Origin: Methanobacteriaceae archaeon
Lineage (GTDB): Archaea > Methanobacteriota > Methanobacteria > Methanobacteriales > Methanobacteriaceae
Assembly: GCA_017883605.1 (NCBI GenBank)
Contig: JADGNH010000038.1
Location: 1 to 14,157, forward strand
Direction: 5' to 3'
DNA length: 14,157 nt
Numbering within the stretch: position 1 is the stretch's first letter; the number at the start of each line of letters is the position of its first letter. Shown here piece after piece: positions 8,518 to 14,157 of the stretch. The position numbers and the translations under genes were made by a program. The notes under the pieces were generated by a model, which was not told the DNA's origin, searched no databases, and saw only the letters and a list, made by a program, of their open reading frames with translations.

Positions 8518-8827
8518 AATTTCTTATTTTACATTAAATCACGCTGAATTTGTTAATAAATAGAAGTCATATATCCTATTAACCGCTTCTGCAGTCAAAA
8601 GCTCAGTTTCAGGCTTAGGCAATTGAAAATCAACACAACCCTAAATCGGGACCCTGATCCACTTGCCAGACCATTATAAGTGAAGCCAAAACCAATAAAA
8701 ATTGCAGAAATTAGGATTCAAACTCTTTAAATATCTTATTATTTTTAATTATCTTATTTATTTTTTTGTTCGAACTATATGACTTATAGAGTGGTAAAAA
8801 GAATAATAGTCCCAGTTGAAGTAGTAT
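8518..8827. other. Intergenic region, with a possible decayed coding remnant
   Basis: No convincing gene is present. The part 8580-8695 is clearly less AT-rich than its flanks. On the - strand 8640-8539 is an open stretch of 33 codons ending in TGA, with a protein-like composition (QLPKPETELLTAEAVNRIYD) but no start codon; a stop closes it upstream at 8641-8643. Another - frame just upstream is also open, so a frameshifted gene fragment is possible. I cannot name a source gene. Confidence 0.3.
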
Positions 8828-8875
8828 ATTAAATATTTAATTAAGAATTTACCATTGATTAAATATTTAAATCAA
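8828..8875. repeat. 13-bp direct repeat with inverted-repeat flank
   Basis: ATTAAATATTTAA occurs at 8828-8840 and 8858-8870, exactly 30 bp apart (about three helical turns). The second copy sits in an imperfect inverted repeat with arms TTGATT (8855-8860) and AATCAA (8870-8875). The sequence is AT-rich, so chance is possible, but the spacing and symmetry suit a DNA-binding site. Confidence 0.4.
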
Positions 8876-8899
8876 CAATAAACCGTTGAATAGCTTTGT

Positions 8900-9027
8900 G
8901 CCGGCCTATTTCCGGCGAAACATTTAAGTATAATTAGCAACGATCTTTATGAGGTTTAAAAATTTTCCGGCAATAAGCTTCCGGTCAGTTCCGGGCGGAA
9001 AATTTTATATCCTAAAACTGCCGGAAG
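8900..9027. promoter_or_regulatory. TTCCGG motif cluster upstream of the kdp operon
   Basis: TTCCGG occurs four times on + (8910, 8965, 8979, 8989) and once inverted as CCGGAA (9021-9026), inside DNA that is otherwise strongly AT-rich. GCCGG (8900-8904) can pair with CCGGC (8912-8916). AAAATTTTCCG (8959-8969) is a perfect 11-bp inverted repeat with CGGAAAATTTT (8996-9006). TTCCGGCA (8965-8972) pairs equally with TGCCGGAA (9019-9026), which excludes the former. A related TTCCCGGAA lies at 9192-9200. The cluster may be an operator array or a switching RNA leader for kdp; it is about 260-380 nt before the leader ORF. Confidence 0.45.
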
Positions 9028-9084
9028 TTTATCAAAGTTTTTACCCGCAAGATTAATATCCTGGAGGTTAGATGGGGAAAAATG

Positions 9085-9092
9085 TTTTATAA
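9085..9092 (+). promoter_or_regulatory. Candidate distal TATA box for kdp
   Basis: TTTTATAA predicts a start site near 9115. A transcript from here would have a leader of about 170 nt that keeps the GGGGTGA ribosome binding site of the small leader ORF. Confidence 0.3.
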
Positions 9093-9252
9093 GATAAAAT
9101 ATTGTGAAAAATGAGAGTGATATAGTTAAAATATGAAGTTTCCATATTTAGAAGTCCAAGTTCAATCATCGTATGAAAATGATTTAAAGGCTTCCCGGAA
9201 AGTACTTGATACAAAAGTTTTGATTTATTAGTAAATGTTGATGGTATTTTTA

Positions 9253-9260
9253 TTTATAAA
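9253..9260 (+). promoter_or_regulatory. Candidate proximal TATA box for kdp
   Basis: TTTATAAA is a consensus box whose predicted start site (about 9278-9285) falls at the ATG of the 25-codon leader ORF. A transcript from here would lack the ribosome binding site of that ORF, so either the ORF is leaderless or the region serves as a 70-nt leader of kdpA. Confidence 0.4.
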
Positions 9261-9282
9261 ATAGTTATTGGGGTGAACTAAT

Positions 9283-9360
9283 ATGATGATGGACGAAGAA
9301 AATGAAGAAGATTCAGATTTAGATAAATTTAAACCGGTTATAGAGGGATTAATATGGTGA
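9283..9360 (+). CDS. Acidic 25-residue leader peptide overlapping kdpA
   Basis: ATG 9283 (followed by two more ATG codons) starts a 25-codon frame ending in TGA 9358-9360, four bases beyond the end of the kdpA ATG codon, in a different frame. GGGGTGA at 9270-9276 is a strong ribosome binding site 6 nt upstream. The N-terminal half is very acidic (MMMDEENEEDSDLD) and the C-terminal half is mildly hydrophobic (FKPVIEGLIW). It holds the place that kdpF has in many bacteria, but KdpF is a hydrophobic membrane peptide and this is not, so I do not call it KdpF. The overlap suggests translational coupling to kdpA. It may be a real peptide, a regulatory ORF, or chance. Confidence 0.4.
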   Translation: MMMDEENEEDSDLDKFKPVIEGLIW

Positions 9361-11057
9361 TAGAAGAAGTACTTCTAATCATATTATTCCTGTTAATACT
9401 GACTATCGCTGCCATACCACTTGGTAAATACATGTCAAAGGTATTTACAGGTAAAAAAACATTCATGACACCTGTAATACGACCAGTGGAAAATTTTATT
9501 TACCGTATATGTTCCATTGACCAAAATCAAGAGATGACATGGAAAAGATATGCCTACGCACTGCTTATATTCAATATAATTGGAATAACGTTTCTTTTTG
9601 CTTTACAATTAATACAAAACTTTTTACCACTGAATCCTGCACAAATGTCAAGTGTTAGATGGGATACAGCATTAAATACTGCGATTTCTTTTGCAACAAA
9701 TACCAACTGGCAATCATATGCTGGTGAAACAACTATGAGCTATCTGACCCAGATGCTGGGCATGACCGTGCAGAACTTCCTTTCTGCTTCAGTTGGTATT
9801 GCAGCCCTTTTAGCTTTAATAAGGGGTTTCACACGTCAAAATTCAGATACAGTTGGTAATTTCTGGGTTGATTTAACAAGAACATCATTATATGTTCTTT
9901 TACCAATAGCTGTAGTTTTCGCCCTTATTCTAGCATCACAGGGTGTAGTTCAGACAATTGATCCATATGTAACTGCCCAAACACTGAATGGAGCCAATCA
10001 AACAATAGCAATAGGTCCTGTTGCTTCACAGGAAGCAATAAAGATGATCGGTTCAAATGGGGGAGGATTCTTCAACGCCAATTCAGCCCATCCATTCGAA
10101 AATCCAAATGGCTTAACCAACATACTGGAAACCTTCGCAATTCTATTAATCCCAATATCCCTTGTATTTGCCTTTGGATATATAATAAGAAATTTCAAGC
10201 AGGGACTAGTCATATTCGCAGCCATGATGATACTGCTTGTAGCTGGAATGGGTGTAGCATACTATGCCGAAAGCCAATCAAACCCAATAATTGACAAACT
10301 CGGTGTTACCGGTGGGAACATGGAAGGTAAAGAGCTGACATTCGGTGTAGCCGAATCAGTTTTATGGGGTTCGACTACAACAGATGTTTCAAACGGTGGA
10401 GTAAACTCAATGCATGACAGCGCTATGCCCTTAACAGGACTCGTTTACATGTTTAATATGGGTATAGGAGAAGTTATTTTCGGAGGACTGGGTGTTGGAC
10501 TTATTGGAATGCTTTTCTACGTCATTTTGACCATGTTCATTGCCGGACTAATGATAGGCAGAACACCAGAATTCCTTGGCAAAAAATTAGGACCTTACGA
10601 AATGGTAATGGCAGTAATAGCCCTTGTAGTACCAGCTGCAATGATTCTTATCTTAGCAGGCATTGCCATATCCTTACCAGATGGACTTACTGGTCTTAAC
10701 AATCCATCAGCACACGGATTGTCAGAGATACTCTATGCTTATACATCTGCACTAGCAAATAACGGTTCGGCATTTGCAGGTTTGAGTGCAAACACAGTAT
10801 TCTACAACCTCACATTAGGCCTTGGAATGCTAATTGGCAGATTTGCTGTTATAATACCAGCTTTAGCAATTGCTGGAGCATTAGCCAAAAAAGGGAGAGT
10901 TGCAACTGATGCTTCTACTTTTCCAAGTACAAGCGCACTTTTTGTCATAATGCTGGTAAGTGTGGTGATAGTTGTGGGAGCTTTAACTTTCTTCCCTGTG
11001 TTCGCACTCGGACCAATACTTGAACAATTATTCCTACATGGAGGACTCACTTTCTAG
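9354..11057 (+). CDS. kdpA: Potassium-transporting ATPase subunit A (KdpA)
   Basis: KdpA is the membrane channel-like subunit that selects K+ in the KdpFABC high-affinity uptake pump. The 567-residue protein is close to the E. coli length (557) and has about ten hydrophobic segments, starting with a helix at 5-23. The four degenerate selectivity-filter loops are visible: TNTNWQSY (115-122), GSNGGGFFN (233-241), the TTTDVSNGGVNS loop (341-352) and ANNGSAFAG (468-476). The ATG at 9354 follows GAGGGAT (9343-9349) and overlaps the end of the leader ORF. It is first of the three structural genes of the pump, with kdpB 11 nt downstream. No damage is seen. Kdp is an accessory system in methanogens and may have been acquired by transfer. 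Confidence 0.96.
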   Translation: MVIEEVLLIILFLLILTIAAIPLGKYMSKVFTGKKTFMTPVIRPVENFIYRICSIDQNQEMTWKRYAYALLIFNIIGITFLFALQLIQNFLPLNPAQMSSVRWDTALNTAISFATNTNWQSYAGETTMSYLTQMLGMTVQNFLSASVGIAALLALIRGFTRQNSDTVGNFWVDLTRTSLYVLLPIAVVFALILASQGVVQTIDPYVTAQTLNGANQTIAIGPVASQEAIKMIGSNGGGFFNANSAHPFENPNGLTNILETFAILLIPISLVFAFGYIIRNFKQGLVIFAAMMILLVAGMGVAYYAESQSNPIIDKLGVTGGNMEGKELTFGVAESVLWGSTTTDVSNGGVNSMHDSAMPLTGLVYMFNMGIGEVIFGGLGVGLIGMLFYVILTMFIAGLMIGRTPEFLGKKLGPYEMVMAVIALVVPAAMILILAGIAISLPDGLTGLNNPSAHGLSEILYAYTSALANNGSAFAGLSANTVFYNLTLGLGMLIGRFAVIIPALAIAGALAKKGRVATDASTFPSTSALFVIMLVSVVIVVGALTFFPVFALGPILEQLFLHGGLTF

Positions 11058-11068
11058 GGGGTTAAATC

Positions 11069-13117
11069 ATGAAAAACGAAAAATCAACCAGCATTTTTGA
11101 GCCAAAAACAGTGCTAGAAGCATTAAAAGGTTCATTTAAAAGACTTAATCCAATGGTCCTCCTCAGAAACCCTGTGATTCTCATAGTGGAGATAGGAGCG
11201 ATTATTACCACATTAATAGGTATAAGCAACTTGATCTATGGTGGAAACTTTTTATTCAACATTCAAATTAGCATATGGTTGTGGTTTACAGTCATATTCG
11301 CCAACTTTGCAGAATCACTCGCTGAAACAAGAGGTAAAGCAAGGGCAAAATCACTTAAAAACACTAGAACCGAAGCATTTGCAAATAAAATTCTAGATGA
11401 TGGCACCACAGGAAAAGTTCCAGCCCTTTCCCTTAGAAAGAAGGATATAGTTATTGTCAAAGATGGGGAAATTATACCAAGCGATGGTGATATAATAAAT
11501 GGAACAGGCCTTGTTGATGAATCAGCAATAACGGGTGAATCTGCTCCAGTAATAAGAGAATCTGGAGGAGATATAAGTGGTGTTACTGGAGGTACCAAAC
11601 TTCTTTCAGGACAAATTAAGGTTCAAATCACTGTAGATCCTGGGGAAACCTTCCTTGACAGCATGATCAACATGGTTGAAAGCGCTAAAAGAGAAAAAAC
11701 ACCCAATGAAAAAGCTTTGGAGATCCTTTTAATTGGACTGACAGCACTTTTTGTCGTGGTAGTCATTACATTGGCTGCATTCTCTAATTACATGGGAGTG
11801 GCCATAAGCATCCCCATTTTAATATCTCTTCTGGTATGTCTTATGCCAACAACCATTGGAGGACTATTACCTGCCATTGGTATAGCAGGTATGGACAGGC
11901 TATTACAGCACAACGTAATTGCATTAAGCGGGAGAGCTGTTGAAGCAGCAGGAGACGTAAGCGCAGTTTTACTCGATAAAACAGGTACAATAACTCTTGG
12001 AAGTAGAAAAGCAACTGAATTTATTCCTGTTGACGGTGTAGAGAAAAAATATCTAATTGAAGCTTCATTACTATCCTCTCTTGCCGATGAAACACCTGAA
12101 GGAAGAAGTATAGTTATTTTAGCTAAAAAAGAGTTAGGCGTGCGTGGTAGAGATATAAGGGCTCCTGAAAATTCAGATTTTGTGCCATTCACTCCAGAAA
12201 CTCGTATGAGTGGAATAGACTACGGAACTAATAAAGTTCGTAAAGGAGCTGCAGATTCTGTAGAGGACTTTGCTAAAAGTCATGAATGTGTCATTCCCTC
12301 AGATGTCAGGAAAATAGTTGAGGAAGTGTCTAGAAATGGGGATACACCATTAGTTGTAGCAGATTGCAACGGAGTATTCGGTGCTATACGGTTGAAAGAT
12401 GTGGTCAAGACGGGTATTAAGAATCGTTTATTGCAGCTTAGGAAAATGGGAATTAAATCTGTTATGATAACAGGTGACAATCCATTAACTGCAGCATCTA
12501 TAGCTGCAGAGGCAGGAGTGGATGATTTTGTAGCTGAAGCCCGGCCTGAAACGAAACTGGAACTGATACGTAAATATCAGGGTGGGGAAACTCAACGTCT
12601 AGTTGCCATGATTGGTGATGGAACAAATGATGCTCCTGCACTAGCTCAAGCTGATGTTGCAGTTGCAATGAGTGCAGGTACAGCAGCAGCAAGAGAAGCC
12701 GCTAATATGGTTGACCTTGACTCATCACCAGCTAAACTACTGGATATAGTGGAAATAGGCAAAGAAATATTAATTACAAGAGGTGCATTAACCACTTTCA
12801 GTATTGCTACTGATGTAGCTAAATATTTCGCAATAATTCCCGCAATATTCGCAGTTGCATATCCACAGCTCAATATCCTAAACATAATGCATCTATCAAC
12901 ACCGATGAGTGCTGTTTTATCAGCAGTTATTTTCAATGCGATTATAATACCGCTGCTGATTCCATTAGCGCTTCGAGGGGTTAAATACCGTCCATCTTCA
13001 TCAGTTTCAAAGCTATTGGGAATGAACATATTAATATATGGTTTAGGAGGTCTAGCCCTACCATTTATTGGTATAAAAGTAATAGACATTCTAATATCAT
13101 TACTGGGGGTGGTATAA
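11069..13117 (+). CDS. kdpB: Potassium-transporting P-type ATPase subunit B (KdpB)
   Basis: KdpB is the ATP-hydrolysing P-type subunit that powers KdpA. At 682 residues it equals the E. coli protein. Domain landmarks in order: membrane helices near 35-85, the actuator motif TGES (155-158), membrane helices near 216-275, the phosphorylation site DKTGT with Asp303 (303-307), TPEGRS in the nucleotide domain (342-347), the hinge motif GDGTNDAP (516-523), and C-terminal helices from about 575. Ser158 corresponds to the TGES serine whose phosphorylation inhibits the E. coli pump, so that control point is kept. AGGGGGTT at 11056-11063 overlaps the kdpA stop and gives the ribosome binding site. KdpC follows with no gap. 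Confidence 0.97.
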   Translation: MKNEKSTSIFEPKTVLEALKGSFKRLNPMVLLRNPVILIVEIGAIITTLIGISNLIYGGNFLFNIQISIWLWFTVIFANFAESLAETRGKARAKSLKNTRTEAFANKILDDGTTGKVPALSLRKKDIVIVKDGEIIPSDGDIINGTGLVDESAITGESAPVIRESGGDISGVTGGTKLLSGQIKVQITVDPGETFLDSMINMVESAKREKTPNEKALEILLIGLTALFVVVVITLAAFSNYMGVAISIPILISLLVCLMPTTIGGLLPAIGIAGMDRLLQHNVIALSGRAVEAAGDVSAVLLDKTGTITLGSRKATEFIPVDGVEKKYLIEASLLSSLADETPEGRSIVILAKKELGVRGRDIRAPENSDFVPFTPETRMSGIDYGTNKVRKGAADSVEDFAKSHECVIPSDVRKIVEEVSRNGDTPLVVADCNGVFGAIRLKDVVKTGIKNRLLQLRKMGIKSVMITGDNPLTAASIAAEAGVDDFVAEARPETKLELIRKYQGGETQRLVAMIGDGTNDAPALAQADVAVAMSAGTAAAREAANMVDLDSSPAKLLDIVEIGKEILITRGALTTFSIATDVAKYFAIIPAIFAVAYPQLNILNIMHLSTPMSAVLSAVIFNAIIIPLLIPLALRGVKYRPSSSVSKLLGMNILIYGLGGLALPFIGIKVIDILISLLGVV

Positions 13118-13690
13118 ATGGGTGAAATGCTTAAAGAGCTAAAAAAGGCCCTTATAATATTTGGAACATTGACCCTAGTTCTGGGATTAATTTATCCTCT
13201 TGTAATGACGGGTATATCACAAGCTGTATTCCCTTATCAGGCCACTGGTGAAATGATAAAGATTAATGGAAATGTTGTAGGCTCTGAACTTATAGGTCAA
13301 AACTTTGAAGGTCCCCAGTATTTTCAGGGAAGACCTTCAGCAATTGATTATAATGCAAGCACTTCAGGAGGTTCTAATTATGGGCCTACCAACCAAAAAT
13401 TAATTGACAGAGTAAACGAAACAATAAATGAGATTAAGACAAATGATAACCTTTCAGCTAACGCTACAATTCCTTCAGATATGGTACTGGCATCAGGAAG
13501 CGGGCTTGACAGGTACATCAGCGTTGAATCAGCCTTAATTCAAGTTCCAAGAATTGCTAAAGAAAGGAACATAAGCGAATCAGCAATCAAAGATTTGATA
13601 CAAAAAACACAGGAAACACCCTTCCCCGGAATTGGACAGCCCGTAGTAAATGTCCTGAAACTAAACATTGCACTTGGTGGAATCCATTAA
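13118..13690 (+). CDS. kdpC: Potassium-transporting ATPase subunit C (KdpC)
   Basis: KdpC is the single-span subunit that stabilises the complex and raises its ATP affinity. The 190-residue protein has the E. coli length, a membrane helix at about 11-35 and a periplasm-type domain with the family signatures QNFEGPQYFQGRPSA, SGGSNYGPTN and a C-terminal half with ASGSGLDRYIS, all placed outside the membrane. ATG 13118 abuts the kdpB TAA, and its ribosome binding site GGGGGTGG lies inside the end of kdpB, so translation is probably coupled. Several N-x-S/T sequons lie in the external domain (for example NAST and NATI), which archaea could glycosylate; this is inference. A hairpin terminator includes its stop codon. 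Confidence 0.96.
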   Translation: MGEMLKELKKALIIFGTLTLVLGLIYPLVMTGISQAVFPYQATGEMIKINGNVVGSELIGQNFEGPQYFQGRPSAIDYNASTSGGSNYGPTNQKLIDRVNETINEIKTNDNLSANATIPSDMVLASGSGLDRYISVESALIQVPRIAKERNISESAIKDLIQKTQETPFPGIGQPVVNVLKLNIALGGIH

Positions 13691-13715
13691 ATGGATTCAC
13701 CCATAATTTCTTTTT
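13676..13715 (+). terminator. Hairpin terminator spanning the kdpC stop codon
   Basis: GGT-G-GAATCCAT (13676-13687) pairs with ATGGATTC-ACC (13691-13701), giving 11 pairs with one bulged G. The loop is exactly the TAA stop codon of kdpC (13688-13690). A T-rich run, TTTCTTTTT (13707-13715), follows. This would end or attenuate the kdpABC transcript before kdpD. Confidence 0.6.
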
Positions 13716-13785
13716 AATAGATTCTTTTAATAGATGTAACATTTAGTGAAAATTAGAATTTTCCCTGAATATTGGCAGGTGGAGA

Positions 13786-14157
13786 ATGACCGAAGAATAT
13801 AAAAGACCTGATCCCGATGAGCTTCTAAAAAAAATAAAAAAAGAAGTACAGGTGAAAGAACGTGAAAAAGGTTATTTAAAGATATTTTTGGGATACGTTG
13901 CAGGGGTTGGTAAAACATACAGGATGCTTTATGAGGCACGTTTTTTGAGAGAAGAGGGACAGGATGTTGTTGTTGGTCTGGTTGAAACCCATGGAAGAAT
14001 AGAAACCGAGGAGCTTCTTAAAGGTCTTGAAATAGTACCCAGACAAAGAATAGAATATAAGGGGATCACCCTTGGAGAATTAGATATAGACGCAGTTTTA
14101 AAAAGAAAACCTAGCTATGTCCTGGTAGACGAACTGGCCCATACCAATGTTTCAGGT
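13786..14157 (+). CDS. kdpD: KdpD-type sensor, N-terminal domain (3' truncated by window)
   Basis: ATG 13786 follows AGGTGGAG and opens a frame that continues past the window end (124 codons seen). It matches the N-terminal KdpD domain, with a Walker A motif GYVAGVGKT (36-44) and DELAHTN (115-121), the family's Walker B-like signature. In bacteria KdpD senses K+ or ionic stress and, through its histidine kinase domain, controls kdp expression with KdpE. The N-terminal domain binds ATP, and in some bacteria the following USP domain binds c-di-AMP. Many archaeal homologues are shorter and lack the kinase; the part deciding this is outside the window. It lies 95 nt after kdpC, beyond a hairpin terminator, so it may be read through or use its own promoter. 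Confidence 0.9.
   Translation, partial: MTEEYKRPDPDELLKKIKKEVQVKEREKGYLKIFLGYVAGVGKTYRMLYEARFLREEGQDVVVGLVETHGRIETEELLKGLEIVPRQRIEYKGITLGELDIDAVLKRKPSYVLVDELAHTNVSG

Noticed and set aside
8701..8735. T-arm-like sequence on the - strand (TTTGAATCC), a possible tRNA
   Set aside because: The 5-bp T stem does not pair and no matching acceptor, D or anticodon arms were found.
9133..9231. 32-codon ORF in the kdp upstream region
   Set aside because: Only a weak GTGAT lies 11 nt upstream. The peptide has no recognisable features, and the frame contains the TTCCCGGAA site; conservation would be needed to accept it.
9283..9360. Calling the leader ORF KdpF
   Set aside because: KdpF is a hydrophobic single-helix peptide; this one is acidic and has no membrane segment, so only its position agrees.
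11788..12192. 134-codon ORF on the - strand inside kdpB
   Set aside because: It is antisense to the conserved KdpB catalytic core, lacks a ribosome binding site and shows a shadow-like composition.
12646..13089. 147-codon ORF on the - strand inside kdpB
   Set aside because: It is the mirror of the KdpB C-terminal membrane helices; the repeated hydrophobic residues come from the complementary codons.

Overview
The window looks like a chromosome segment of a hydrogenotrophic methanogen of the Methanobacteriales, close to Methanobacterium. It combines an archaeal PurP-type purine enzyme, an archaeal proteasome beta subunit, the archaeal termination nuclease aCPSF1/FttA and the coenzyme M enzyme sulfolactate dehydrogenase (ComC). 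Intergenic DNA is very AT-rich, TATA boxes are archaeal (TTTATAAA-like), ribosome binding sites match AGGAGGTGAT, and most gene ends carry oligo-T tracts. All genes that I accept lie on the + strand. No tRNA, rRNA, CRISPR array or intact insertion sequence was seen.

Layout. (1) 1-720 is the 3' part of a LarA-like nickel-pincer racemase gene. It is more GC-rich, uses CGN arginine codons and looks bacterial. (2) 828-1355 is a Cab-type beta carbonic anhydrase. (3) 1704-8181 is a core housekeeping block: purP, psmB, aCPSF1, purM, comC. The order matches, from memory, the Methanothermobacter block around MTH1201-1205. The genes are separated by 100-370 nt AT-rich gaps with their own terminators and promoters, so they are probably mostly single transcription units. 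(4) 8324-8470 encodes a 48-residue single-pass membrane protein followed by a compact hairpin terminator. (5) 8471-9282 is about 0.8 kb without a convincing gene. It holds a 13-bp direct repeat and a GC-rich cluster of TTCCGG motifs with competing inverted repeats. (6) 9283-13690 is a Kdp operon: a 25-codon acidic leader ORF overlapping kdpA, then kdpA, kdpB and kdpC. (7) From 13786 a KdpD-type N-terminal domain begins and runs off the window.

Functionally the window joins purine synthesis (PurP, PurM), protein turnover (PsmB), transcription termination (aCPSF1), coenzyme M synthesis (ComC), CO2/bicarbonate interconversion (Cab) and high-affinity potassium uptake with its likely regulator (KdpABC, KdpD). 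The points most worth a second look are regulatory: a hairpin plus U-tracts directly before the termination-factor gene, the TTCCGG cluster and leader ORF before kdpA, a hairpin that would bury a perfect Shine-Dalgarno sequence between purP and psmB, and the unannotated small membrane protein.
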